A program made the translations under genes and the position numbers. Of a DNA stretch of 64,000 bases, positions 23,883 through 32,667 are shown one piece after another. Below the pieces are notes generated by a model. The model did not search any database. It saw nothing but the letters and a program-made list of their open reading frames with translations, and had not been told where the DNA came from. Source of the stretch: JAWVYT01 sp046483065 (GTDB taxonomy: Bacteria > Gemmatimonadota > Gemmatimonadetes > Longimicrobiales > RSA9); contig JAWODW010000044.1 in the NCBI GenBank assembly GCA_046483065.1, positions 1 through 64,000 of the forward strand, given 5' to 3'. Position 1 is the first letter of the stretch. Every line of letters starts with the position of its first letter.

Positions 23883-26662
23883 GGGGCCCCCAGGGAGAGC
23901 AGGTTGGCGAAGAGGCGGTACGCGCCGGGCACGCCCTCGGGGAGCTGCCGGAAGAAGGCCAGGGCGGCGTAGACGTAGGTCCCCTCGCCCAGCGGTCCGA
24001 CCAGGAGGGAGCCGCGCAGGTCGTCCTCGCCGGGGTCGCTCATGGCCAGGAGCGGTGTGAGGGTGTCGGGCCACGTCTCCCAGAAGTAGAGCCCGCGCTC
24101 CTGGACCCAGCCCTCCCAGTCCCGGGGTCCGATCCGGTTCGGCGCGTTGAGTACGGCGTGGCCGGGCTCCAGCACGCGGACGGGCGCGGTCTCGTCGGTG
24201 ACTCGGCCGTGGGGGCGGGCGATGGTCACGGGCCAGGGCGCGTAGCTTCGCCGGAGCGCGGGGTACTTGTTGTACTGGACGATGACGGTGCCGCCGCCGC
24301 GGACCCAGTCGAGGAGCTTCTGGTTGTGTGCCACGAGGTGGTCGTTCACCTCGTAGGCCCGGGTGCCGGTGACGATGACGTCGAAGCGGTCGAAGTCGGC
24401 TGCGGCGAGGGCGCCGGGGTCGAGGGTTTCCCAGCGAACGCCCAGCTGATCGAGGGCCTCGGGCACGCCGTCGCCGGAGCCGGGGACGTACCCCACGTGG
24501 ACGTCGGCCACCGCCACGTCCATGACCCGGGCGCGGACGGTGGCGGTGTGGTAGAGGTGGTGGGGCGCGATGTGGGGGTAGTCGACGACGTCGTAGCCGA
24601 GGGTGTACGTGGCACCTTCGGACTCGCCGGCCGCTCCAGCCTCGAGGCGGGCACCGATCTCGTACTCGTCGGGCACCGTGTTCCGCGGCGGGCGGACTTC
24701 GAAGGTGAGCGACCGCTCGGCGCCCTCCTCGTCGAGGCGGGCGGGGATCCGGTCGGGGGACGCGCGCCACCCGGGCGGGAGCGTAAGCCGGAGCTCGCCG
24801 GCCGCGCCGTCGGGCGCCTGGCTCCGGAGCCGGACGGTGACGTCGAAGGGCTCGGGCTCGGCGGCCCGGACCACGGCCAGGTCGGGCTCGACGGCCACCG
24901 ACACGGCGGGGACCACCTTTACCGGTTCACGGTACTGGCCGCTGCGGGCGTCCACGGCCACGCGGGCGGCATCGAGCTCCGCGGGGATCGGCGTGCCGAC
25001 GCCGGCCAGCGAGATGAGGAACGAGCCGCGCACCGGCGGCGGCGCGAACGGCAGCCCGCGGACGCCGGCGCGATCGGCGTACATGTCGGGCCACCGGTAC
25101 ATGTCCACCGGCTCGGGGCCCCGGGGGTCGAGGTAGTACGGCATGGTGAACGCCGCGTGGTCCGGGACGGTGACGTCGTATGCGACGACGGCGCGCTGCC
25201 CGGGCTCCACGGTGAGGCGGCCCTCGGCGGCCCCGGACTCCGCGCGCTGGGCCCGCCAGCCGTCGGGGAGGAGCGGGCCGGCGTCGGCGCGGATGGCGTC
25301 GGGCCCGCCGTTCCACACGCTGACCTCGAGCCGGAACGTCTGCCCCGGCACGATGACGGCCTCCTCGGCGATGACGTCGAGGTGCACGTTCGCGGCGCCG
25401 AGGAGCGCGGTCCGGAGGTCGTCGAACTCGTGGCGGAAGTGGTGGTGCAGGTCGCGGACGGCCTGGCCGTGGGTCCGGTTGCTGCCCATGGCCTCGAGGC
25501 CGGCGGCCACGGTGGCCAGGCGGTCCTGAGCCCGGGAGAGGGTCGGGACCAGCGCCCACGGCCGGAGCGGGTTGAAGGCGTCCCGGACTTCGGCTACCAG
25601 CGCCTCGTACTCCTCGAGCAGCTCCGCCGTCTCCTCCATGGCCCGGCGGTCGAGCCCGTCCAGGAGCTCCGCGGCCTGGCGGGCGCGTTGGGAGAGGAGG
25701 GTGTCGACGCCGTCGAACATGGACGGCGTGGCGTCGGCGGCGCCCTGGCCGTACCGGTCGAAGCTCCGGTCTTCGGCCACCTCGGGCTCACCGGCCGGGT
25801 CGTCCACCCGGTCGAATCCGGTGCGACGGGGCCCGGGGTCCAGCCGCCGACCCTGGTCCTGGCTCCGGTGCAGGCTCCGGGACGCCATGGCGATCTGGTG
25901 GTAGCTGGCGCCCAGGAGCGGGTCCAGGACGCCGGTGTTGAGCTCCACGTCCGGGGGGCCCTCGGCGAACCAGGCGGAGCGGTAGTAGAGCTTCGGCGAG
26001 TGGGGCCGGAGCCCGGCGTCGATCTGCTCCGGGAAGCGGGCGGGGTCGCCAGCGGCGAGGAACGCCTCCCGGGCCACGATCCCGGTCGCCTCGTGCTGGC
26101 CGTGACCGTCCCGCGGGGTGCCGCTCCATACACTGGCGATGACGTCGGGGCGGTAGCGGCGGATGACCTCCACCACGTCCGCCAGGAGCGAGTCCTTCGG
26201 CCAGTGGCGGAACGCCTCCTCGGCGCTCTTCGAGTAGCCGTAGTCGATGGCCCGGGCGAAGAACTGGCTGCCGCCATCGAGACGACGCGCCGCCAGCAGC
26301 TCCTCGGACCGGATCAGCCCCAGCGCCACGCCCAGCTCCGGGCCGATCCCGTTCTGTCCGCCCTCGCCCCGGGTCAGCGACAGGTACGCCGCGTCGATCC
26401 CACGGCCCAGCGCCAGCGGCGCGAAGAGGGCCGTGTTCTCGTCATCCGGGTGCGCGGCGATGTGGAGGACGCGGGCGGTGGTCCCGAGGCGGCGGAGTGC
26501 GAGCCCGGTGGCGGCGGCGCCGTGGTACGCGGCCGTCGCCGATGCCGCCGCCGTCGGCATCCCGGCAGGGCCGGTGGCCTGGCCCGCAGACGGGCTCGCG
26601 ACCCCGGCCGAGCCGAGGGCGATTGTGGTCGTGACTGTCAGGAGGATCCGGCGGAATGGCAT
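23879..26662 (-). CDS. Secreted PIG-L (LmbE-type) deacetylase with C-terminal accessory domains
   Basis: 927 aa. A signal peptide (MPFRRILLTVTTTIALGSAG) precedes a PIG-L domain (about 63-330) with zinc site AHPDDENTALF (His71-Asp74) and a second metal-site segment RDGHGQHEATG. After it come Ig-like/NEW3-type beta regions (about 510-780) and a C-terminal GATase1/ThuA-like domain with FDVIVTGTRAYEV and YNKYPALRR. Single-domain PIG-L proteins are about 230 aa. PIG-L enzymes remove acetyl groups from N-acetylglucosaminyl substrates. The start at 26662 precedes the signal peptide; the frame upstream is not signal-like. First gene of an operon with the micropeptide and symporter. Confidence 0.9.
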   Translation of the reverse strand: MPFRRILLTVTTTIALGSAGVASPSAGQATGPAGMPTAAASATAAYHGAAATGLALRRLGTTARVLHIAAHPDDENTALFAPLALGRGIDAAYLSLTRGEGGQNGIGPELGVALGLIRSEELLAARRLDGGSQFFARAIDYGYSKSAEEAFRHWPKDSLLADVVEVIRRYRPDVIASVWSGTPRDGHGQHEATGIVAREAFLAAGDPARFPEQIDAGLRPHSPKLYYRSAWFAEGPPDVELNTGVLDPLLGASYHQIAMASRSLHRSQDQGRRLDPGPRRTGFDRVDDPAGEPEVAEDRSFDRYGQGAADATPSMFDGVDTLLSQRARQAAELLDGLDRRAMEETAELLEEYEALVAEVRDAFNPLRPWALVPTLSRAQDRLATVAAGLEAMGSNRTHGQAVRDLHHHFRHEFDDLRTALLGAANVHLDVIAEEAVIVPGQTFRLEVSVWNGGPDAIRADAGPLLPDGWRAQRAESGAAEGRLTVEPGQRAVVAYDVTVPDHAAFTMPYYLDPRGPEPVDMYRWPDMYADRAGVRGLPFAPPPVRGSFLISLAGVGTPIPAELDAARVAVDARSGQYREPVKVVPAVSVAVEPDLAVVRAAEPEPFDVTVRLRSQAPDGAAGELRLTLPPGWRASPDRIPARLDEEGAERSLTFEVRPPRNTVPDEYEIGARLEAGAAGESEGATYTLGYDVVDYPHIAPHHLYHTATVRARVMDVAVADVHVGYVPGSGDGVPEALDQLGVRWETLDPGALAAADFDRFDVIVTGTRAYEVNDHLVAHNQKLLDWVRGGGTVIVQYNKYPALRRSYAPWPVTIARPHGRVTDETAPVRVLEPGHAVLNAPNRIGPRDWEGWVQERGLYFWETWPDTLTPLLAMSDPGEDDLRGSLLVGPLGEGTYVYAALAFFRQLPEGVPGAYRLFANLLSLGAP

Positions 26663-26721
26663 GCCAGGGAAGGTAGACGAGGTCGTGACGCTGTCAACAA
26701 TCGATAGCGAAAACGGCGGCG

Positions 26722-27165
26722 TCAGTCCGGGGCGTGGTTGAACGGGCTGTGGATCACGAGCCCATCCAACTCCTGACCGTCCTGGAGGTCCTCGGTGAGG
26801 AGGACGGCGCAGTCCAGGCGGCGCGCCGCGGCCACGATCAGGGCGTCCCAGAAGGAGAAACCGTACCGGTCCCCGACCGACCACGCGTCTTCCAGGAGAT
26901 CCAGACCGGGCTCCAGTGGGCGCCAGCTCCGCAGGGCCACCACGTCTTCACGGGCGTCCGCCGCCGGGAGACCGGGATCGAGCTTCGCCGTGACCGTGAC
27001 GTAGTACTCCTGCAGGACCTGCACGCTGAGCCGGCCGCGACCCGTATCCCAGAGCCGCGCCATCCACTCGGCCGTTGCCGCCTGCTTGTCGGGCTCCGTG
27101 GAGTCGCGCAGGTAGACCAGCACGTTGGTGTCGACAAAGACGAGGTCGGCCGCGCGGTCAGCCAC
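26722..27165 (-). CDS. PIN-domain toxin
   Basis: 147 aa from the GTG at 27165. PIN residues are in place: VFVDTNVLVYLRD (first Asp), LQEYYVTVT (Glu), SFWDALIVAAA (Asp) and VLLTEDLQDGQEL (Asp-containing loop). The GTG lies inside the end of the antitoxin gene, 8-nt overlap (27158-27165), as expected for a coupled pair; codons further 5' are the antitoxin in another frame. It should be a metal-dependent RNase neutralised by the CopG-like partner. Confidence 0.85.
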   Translation of the reverse strand: MADRAADLVFVDTNVLVYLRDSTEPDKQAATAEWMARLWDTGRGRLSVQVLQEYYVTVTAKLDPGLPAADAREDVVALRSWRPLEPGLDLLEDAWSVGDRYGFSFWDALIVAAARRLDCAVLLTEDLQDGQELDGLVIHSPFNHAPD

Positions 27166-27418
27166 GCCGACCGGCTGCCGGGTCGCCCCGCTCGTGGCGC
27201 TCCTCCCGGGAGGGCAGCGCCTCGCCGGGACCGCGCAGTGGACGGGGCTCCCGGGCCATGAACTGCCTCCGGGCGGTCTCGTACCCTTCCACCCGGGCCC
27301 GCCGCTCCTCCAGGAGCTCGCCCAGGTACCGGGAAACGCTGGTGTCCCGACGCGCCGCCTCGACGCGAACCCAGCGGGCGGTCTCCTCATCGAGTGTGAC
27401 CGTAACGTTCTTCTTCAT
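27158..27418 (-). CDS. Ribbon-helix-helix (CopG-type) antitoxin
   Basis: 86 aa. The first 45 residues are a ribbon-helix-helix: MKKNVTVTLDEETARWVRVE, then AARRDTSVSRYLGELLEERR. The remaining charged tail probably contacts the PIN toxin. RHH dimers bind short palindromes, and two perfect ones lie directly upstream (27421-27449). It overlaps the toxin start by 8 nt. Separate from the Phd-type pair at 7.1-7.8 kb. Confidence 0.87.
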   Translation of the reverse strand: MKKNVTVTLDEETARWVRVEAARRDTSVSRYLGELLEERRARVEGYETARRQFMAREPRPLRGPGEALPSREERHERGDPAAGRRG

Positions 27419-27420
27419 GG

Positions 27421-27453
27421 CACGAATTTCGTGTTGCACGAGTCCCGTGTCAA
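27421..27453 (-). promoter_or_regulatory. Promoter and double operator of the CopG/PIN pair
   Basis: Two perfect dyads of the form CACG-N5-CGTG lie at 27421-27433 and 27437-27449, three bases apart. A consensus -35 hexamer TTGACA (minus strand, 27453-27448) overlaps the upstream operator and the stop codon of the large kinase gene. A weak -10 lies about 17 nt on. Binding of the antitoxin here would block the promoter, giving autorepression. Confidence 0.65.
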
Positions 27454-30400
27454 TTCTCGGCGGTTTCGTCCAGTGCTTGTCGGACCTTGGCGGCGAACTC
27501 CATGGCGGTGAACGGCTTTTCGACGAAGTGGACGCCGGTCTCGATGACACCGCGGTCGGCGATGACGTCTTCGGCGTAGCCCGACATGAAGAGGATGGAG
27601 AGGTCGGGCTGCTCGGCGAGCAGATGCTCGGCCAGCTCCCGGCCGTTCAGCTCCGGCATGACCACGTCGGTGATGAGGAGCTGGATCGCGCTGCCGTGCT
27701 CCCGGGCCAGCTCCATCGCTTCGGCGGGTGTTTCGGCGGGGAGCACCGTGTAGCCGAGCCGCTCCAGGATCTTCTGCACCAGTCCGAGTACGGCCGGCTG
27801 GTCTTCTACGACGAGCACGGTCTCGCTGCCCGTCGCGGGACCGGCCTGTTCCTCCGGCGGTGCTGCGTCCGACACCGTGCCTTCGAAGCGCGGGAAGTGG
27901 ACGTTGAAGGTGGTCCCCCGGCCGGGCTCGCTGTCCACGGTGATGAACCCATCGTTCTGGCGGACCATGCCGTAGACGGTGGCCAGCCCGAGTCCGGTCC
28001 CCTCCCCCGGGTCCTTGGTGGTGAAGAACGGGTCGAAGACGCGTTCGAGCGTTTCCATGTCCATTCCGGTTCCCGTGTCGATCACCGCCAGGGCCACGTA
28101 GTCGCCGGGGACCGCATCCGCGTGGAGCTCCGCGTAGCTTTCGTCGACCGAAACGTTGCGCGTTTCGATGGTCACCCGACCCACGCCATCGATGGCGTCC
28201 CGGGAATTGACCACGAGGTTCGCCAGGACCTGGTTCACCTGGACGGGATCCACCTTAACCGCCCAGACCGTGTCGTCGGGCCTCCAGCGCAGTTCGATAT
28301 CTTCGGGGATGAGGCGCCGGAGCATGCCCAGGATGCTGGAGATGGTGTCGTTCAGCTCCAGCACCTCCGGATTCGCCACCTGTTCCCGGGCGAAGGCCAG
28401 GAGCTGACGCGTGAGGTTGGCGGAGTTTTCGGCCGCCTGCTGAATCTGCTCGAGATCGGCGTGCAGGGCGTGCTCTGCATCGAGACCCTGCTGTGCCAGC
28501 TCGACGTGACCGAGGATCACGGAGAGCATGTTGTTGAAGTCGTGGGCCACACCGCCGGCGAGGCGGCCGATGGCCTCCATCTTCTGGGCCTGGGCGAGCT
28601 GTGTGCTGAGCTCGGCCTCCCTGGCCTGTCGGCGTTTCCACTCCGTGACGTCCTCCACCAGGCCGTAGAGGCGTGTGACCTTCCCGTCCGGTCCCGTCTC
28701 GGGGAACCCCCGGGCCCGGGCGTGCCGGACGGTCTCCCCGGGGCCCTGGACCTGGAGCTCGATGTCGTACGGCTCCCCTTCGCTCACTGCGCGCTGGACG
28801 GCCGTTTGCAGCCGGTCCATGTCCGACGGCGGCAGGAACTCGGCGTGCTCTTCGAGCGACGCAGCGCCCCGGTCGGGGTTGCGTTGGAAGATCCGGAACA
28901 TCTCATCGGACCACGTGACGACGCCGGTCTCGACGTCCATCTCCCAGCTCCCGATCCCGGCGATCCGCTCGGTCCGCTCGAGCATGGCCTGCTGCCGGCG
29001 GAGGGCCTGTTCGGCCTCCTTCTGACCCGTGATGTCCCAGGCGAACCCCTCGATGTTGAACGTCCCGTCGGGATTCTCCTCGGCCACTCGGGCGTTCATT
29101 TCCAGCCAGATGACCGTGCCGTCGGGGCGGCTGGCCTCGTACTGGAAGTTCTCCAGCGAGCCGTTCTCCCGGAGCTGGCGCACCGCCTCGGCTCTCCGTT
29201 CGGGGCGGAGGTACAGCTGGTCGGCGAGGTCGTGGTAGTATTCCACCGCCTCATCAGGGGACTCGAAGCCAAGGGTTCTGGCCATGGTCTGATTGACGCT
29301 CAGCGTCTGTCCGTCCGAGCGCGTATGGAATATCCCCACCGGGGCGTCTTCGTAGAGTGCCCGGTACCGGGCCTCGCTCTCCTTAAGGGCGCGATCCGTA
29401 GCGAGACGTTCCGTCACGTCCCGGATCAGCCCGATGAAGCCGGCGGTCTCGCCGTCGCTGTCCTTGAGGTAGAACGTGTTCGTCTCACCGGGGAATGCCT
29501 CGCCGGACTTCTTCCGGTACCGGACGGTTACAATGAAGTTCGGGTCGCCGACGCGGGCCCGCAGCTTCTTCCCCATCGTCTGGAACTCTTCGTCGCTTTC
29601 GTAGACGTGCGAGGTCGGCCGGCCCAGGATCTCATCCTTCTCGTAGCCGAAGAGCTCCATGAACGCCGGGTTGCAGTCCACGATCTTGCGATCGGTGTCC
29701 GCCACGAGGATGGCGTCCCGGATGCTGTCGAAGAGGTTGCGGTACCTCGCCTCGTTCCGCCGCAGAGCCGCCTCCGTCCGGCGCTGCTCCGTCACGTCGC
29801 GGCCGGAGGAGATGATGTGGGTGATGGTCCCGTCGTCGCTCCGGATCAGGTTGTTGCTCCACGCGATGATCCGCTCGTCTCCGTCGCGAGTCACCACCGC
29901 GTTTTCTGCGGATCCCGCCCTCTCCAGATCGCCGGCGACCGCATGCCGGAACACTTCCCGGGTCTGCTTCCGCTCTTCCTCGGGGACAAAGCGATCGAAC
30001 CAGTCTGAGCCCAGGATCTCGGACTCGGAGTACCCGAGAACCTCTTCGCCTTGCCGGTTGATGAGATCGACCCGGCCTTCCCGGTCCAGGACCACGATGA
30101 TCACGGCCGCTACGTCGAGGTACAGCTGGGCGCGCCGTAGCGCGTCCTCGAGCCGGCGCCGGTCCGCTCGTTCTTCGGTCTGGTCCCGGAACACGAGCAC
30201 CACGCCGGTCAGGGTACCGGTTTCATCCCGGACCGGTGCGCCGCTGTCGGCGATGGGGCGCTCCGTGCCGTCCCGGGCGATGAGTAGCGTCGAGTTGGCG
30301 AGGCCCACCACGCGGCCCTTCCGGAGCACCTTGTTGACGGGGCTCTCCACCGGCTGGCGCGTTTCCTCGTTGACGACGGTGAACACGTCATCGAGGGGAC

Positions 30401-32198
30401 GGCCCAGCGCTTCCTCTCGGGACCATCCGGTGAGCGTCTCGGCCACGGGGTTCATGACCTCGACGCGGCCTTCACTGTCCGTGGCGATGACGGCATCGCC
30501 GATGCTCTGGAGGAGCGTCCGATGGCGCTGCTCACCGCGCGCCAGCTGCCGGTAGTGGAGCTTCTCCCGACGCTGCCAGCCGAACCCCAGGATCCCGGTC
30601 GCGGCCAGGAGGAGAACGACGACGAGTGCCACGGTCCACGCGAGTCGGCTGCGGAGCGGGGCGAAGGCTTCGTCCACGTCCATGCGGGCCACCAGCCACC
30701 AGTCGGTGTCGGGCACGCTGCGGGCCGCCGCGATCACCGGTTCGCCCCGGTAGTCGAGTCCTGCGATGATCCCTTCCGTGCCCAGGACGGCTCGGGCGGA
30801 GACCAGGCCCGTATCCGAGACGGGGAGTCGCAGGTTGAGGGCGGCGTTTTCGCGAAACCTGAGGTCGTTGAGATAGACCACCACGTCCCCATCGCGGCGC
30901 ACGAGCATCGTCTCGGCGGACCTGCTCGGTGTGGGCCACCGCATGAGCGTGGAGCGGAGGTGCTGCGTGGCCAGGTCGGCCCGCAGAGCCACCGCACCCA
31001 GGACCACGCCATCGCCACCGAGGACGGGAGCGATGGCCGTCAGGTGGACGGGGCCATCCGAGGTGTCCCTGTGGAACCCCTCGAGCGTGACATTCCCGGA
31101 TCGCATGGTGCGGAGCGCATCGGCCGCCGCGTGCCGGGCGTCTGCGGCGTGGACCCCGGTGTCCGGCACCAGGAGTCGGGTCTCGCCCGTGGAGTCCAGC
31201 ACGGCGATCCGTCGGTACTGGTACGCCTCCAGGACCGGGTCGAGCCAGCTCCGGACCCGGTCGGCGGCCCGGGCGTCACCCTGATAGAACGCGGCCTCGA
31301 TCAGGTCCGCGAAGAGAGCGTTGCCGTGGAACGTGGAAGCGTCGCTGACCCGCTCCATGCGCCACAGCTGGATCTGGTCTACCTTCGAGTCGGCCAGGTC
31401 CAGGAGCTGTGCCTCCACGTCTGCCCGGAACTCGTCCGCGTAATCGCCGAACAGGAAGTAGGCCGGCGTGATGGCCAGGACGGCGGTCAACGCCAGGATC
31501 CCCAGGACCGGGTAGACGGGTTTCGGTTGGAGGTCGCTCGCGTGCGCTCCAACCCAGATCCGCCGGGCGGCCGCCCCCAGGATGGCGCCACCGAGGGCCG
31601 TGAACGCCAGGGAGGTGTTGAGCGCCGGCGGGATAAATCCGGCGTCGTAGAAAAGGGGACGGATCAGGAGGTACGCGGTGGTCAGCGTCAGGCCCAGGAA
31701 CACCGCGAGGACGCCCAGCGCAAAGGACACCCGCGGTCGCCGGTACCCCGGGGGGAGCAGGAGGATAACGTACGCCGAGCCGGCCAGTATGAAGCCGAGG
31801 GCCGTGACCGGCGACATGTGTCCCACGGGTACCCCGCTCACCTCACCCGAGATCTCCAGCCAGAGGTGCTCCGCACCGGGATTGATCCCCAGGCTCGACA
31901 GGACCAGGAGCACCACGGCCGCGCCGGTGCCGACGGCTCCCGCGACAAGTCTCGGCCCCGGTCCCGCGGCCGCAACATCATCATCCCGCGCGTCCAGGAG
32001 GGTCAGGACACCGAACAGGACGAAGAGTGCCGCCGTGCTCGGCGCCATGGGGATCCACCCGGGCCGGAGCGCCGTCAGGATCTCGGATCCGACGACCCAG
32101 CCACCGAGGGCCAGGCCGCCCAGGACCAGGGTTCCGAGCCCCGACGCCAGCGAGAGCTGCGTCCATGACCGAGCGGGGTCTGCCATGTGGTTCGGCAT
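27450..32198 (-). CDS. Multi-PAS hybrid sensor histidine kinase
   Basis: 1582 aa, unusually long. It opens with about eight membrane helices (to roughly 260), then an extracytoplasmic Cache/CHASE-like sensor (about 265-500) closed by a helix (WTVALVVVLLLAATGILGFG). Five PAS-type modules follow, recognisable by SIGDAVIATDSEGRVEVMNP, LDREGRVDLIN, ILVADTDRKIVDCNP, VGIFHTRSDGQTLSVN and GSWEMDVETGVV. HisKA has His1219 in GGVAHDFNNML; the HATPase has DTGTGMDMETLERVFDPFF. A receiver ends the protein, phospho-Asp near 1510 in LLITDVVMPEL. No separate output protein is encoded nearby. Start 32198 has TGAGGAT close upstream; 32186 is the alternative. Confidence 0.88.
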   Translation of the reverse strand: MPNHMADPARSWTQLSLASGLGTLVLGGLALGGWVVGSEILTALRPGWIPMAPSTAALFVLFGVLTLLDARDDDVAAAGPGPRLVAGAVGTGAAVVLLVLSSLGINPGAEHLWLEISGEVSGVPVGHMSPVTALGFILAGSAYVILLLPPGYRRPRVSFALGVLAVFLGLTLTTAYLLIRPLFYDAGFIPPALNTSLAFTALGGAILGAAARRIWVGAHASDLQPKPVYPVLGILALTAVLAITPAYFLFGDYADEFRADVEAQLLDLADSKVDQIQLWRMERVSDASTFHGNALFADLIEAAFYQGDARAADRVRSWLDPVLEAYQYRRIAVLDSTGETRLLVPDTGVHAADARHAAADALRTMRSGNVTLEGFHRDTSDGPVHLTAIAPVLGGDGVVLGAVALRADLATQHLRSTLMRWPTPSRSAETMLVRRDGDVVVYLNDLRFRENAALNLRLPVSDTGLVSARAVLGTEGIIAGLDYRGEPVIAAARSVPDTDWWLVARMDVDEAFAPLRSRLAWTVALVVVLLLAATGILGFGWQRREKLHYRQLARGEQRHRTLLQSIGDAVIATDSEGRVEVMNPVAETLTGWSREEALGRPLDDVFTVVNEETRQPVESPVNKVLRKGRVVGLANSTLLIARDGTERPIADSGAPVRDETGTLTGVVLVFRDQTEERADRRRLEDALRRAQLYLDVAAVIIVVLDREGRVDLINRQGEEVLGYSESEILGSDWFDRFVPEEERKQTREVFRHAVAGDLERAGSAENAVVTRDGDERIIAWSNNLIRSDDGTITHIISSGRDVTEQRRTEAALRRNEARYRNLFDSIRDAILVADTDRKIVDCNPAFMELFGYEKDEILGRPTSHVYESDEEFQTMGKKLRARVGDPNFIVTVRYRKKSGEAFPGETNTFYLKDSDGETAGFIGLIRDVTERLATDRALKESEARYRALYEDAPVGIFHTRSDGQTLSVNQTMARTLGFESPDEAVEYYHDLADQLYLRPERRAEAVRQLRENGSLENFQYEASRPDGTVIWLEMNARVAEENPDGTFNIEGFAWDITGQKEAEQALRRQQAMLERTERIAGIGSWEMDVETGVVTWSDEMFRIFQRNPDRGAASLEEHAEFLPPSDMDRLQTAVQRAVSEGEPYDIELQVQGPGETVRHARARGFPETGPDGKVTRLYGLVEDVTEWKRRQAREAELSTQLAQAQKMEAIGRLAGGVAHDFNNMLSVILGHVELAQQGLDAEHALHADLEQIQQAAENSANLTRQLLAFAREQVANPEVLELNDTISSILGMLRRLIPEDIELRWRPDDTVWAVKVDPVQVNQVLANLVVNSRDAIDGVGRVTIETRNVSVDESYAELHADAVPGDYVALAVIDTGTGMDMETLERVFDPFFTTKDPGEGTGLGLATVYGMVRQNDGFITVDSEPGRGTTFNVHFPRFEGTVSDAAPPEEQAGPATGSETVLVVEDQPAVLGLVQKILERLGYTVLPAETPAEAMELAREHGSAIQLLITDVVMPELNGRELAEHLLAEQPDLSILFMSGYAEDVIADRGVIETGVHFVEKPFTAMEFAAKVRQALDETAEN

Positions 32199-32514
32199 GA
32201 TCCTCAGCAAGCAGTGCCGGCGCACCGGGCGTCGGCAGTGGATCCACAGGAGCGGGAGATTGCCGCCGGGGCGGGAGGCCGGTCGCAATCACGCGTGCAA
32301 ATCTAATGAGGTTCGATCGCGTCGTCGAACCGACGGGGTATCCGCGGAAGAGGGGCCGAGGTTCGTCGGGCTTTCGGCGAGCGGATCGCGTACACCGCCC
32401 GCCGTCCCCGTGACGAAGTGGAGGCCGGGGGAGCGCGTACCCGGCCGCAGCTGTTCGTGGTCCCGACGGCCGGCGGCGAGCCTGCCCGGTGCGGACACGC
32501 CGACGCTCAACAGG
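32199..32514. other. Intergenic, no gene seen
   Basis: Upstream flank of the large kinase. Open frames give Arg/Pro-rich translations without a credible start or motif. It must contain the kinase promoter. The right part merges into the peptidase remnant at 32515. Confidence 0.4.
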
Positions 32515-32628
32515 CACGGCCCGGCCGATGATCACGTGCACCTGGAGCGGGCTCACCAGCTCGATTACATGGGCCGCATCTTCGACTGTATGGAGAAGTA
32601 TCTGAAGGTCGGGGCGGCGGTGACGTAG
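32515..32628 (+). pseudogene. C-terminal remnant of an S9 (DPP IV-like) peptidase
   Basis: The translation HGPADDHVHLERAHQLDYMG, then RIFDCMEKYLK ending at the stop at 32626-32628, resembles the end of prolyl-oligopeptidase/DPP IV proteins: the HGxADDxVH motif with the catalytic Asp, then the terminal helix. The segment normally between them, with the catalytic His, is missing, and no peptidase sequence lies 5'. It abuts the left end of the IS at 32668, consistent with disruption by insertion and deletion. Confidence 0.5.
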
Positions 32629-32667
32629 CGGGGCGGGATTGGTGGGGGTCTTAAGGGACATCGCCCA

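Noticed and set aside
24158..26707. Plus-strand frame of 849 codons antisense to the PIG-L gene
   Set aside because: Val/Gly/His-rich shadow of a gene with signal peptide and zinc motifs. Similar shadows at 22034-23830 and 27075-30008 were rejected for the same reason.
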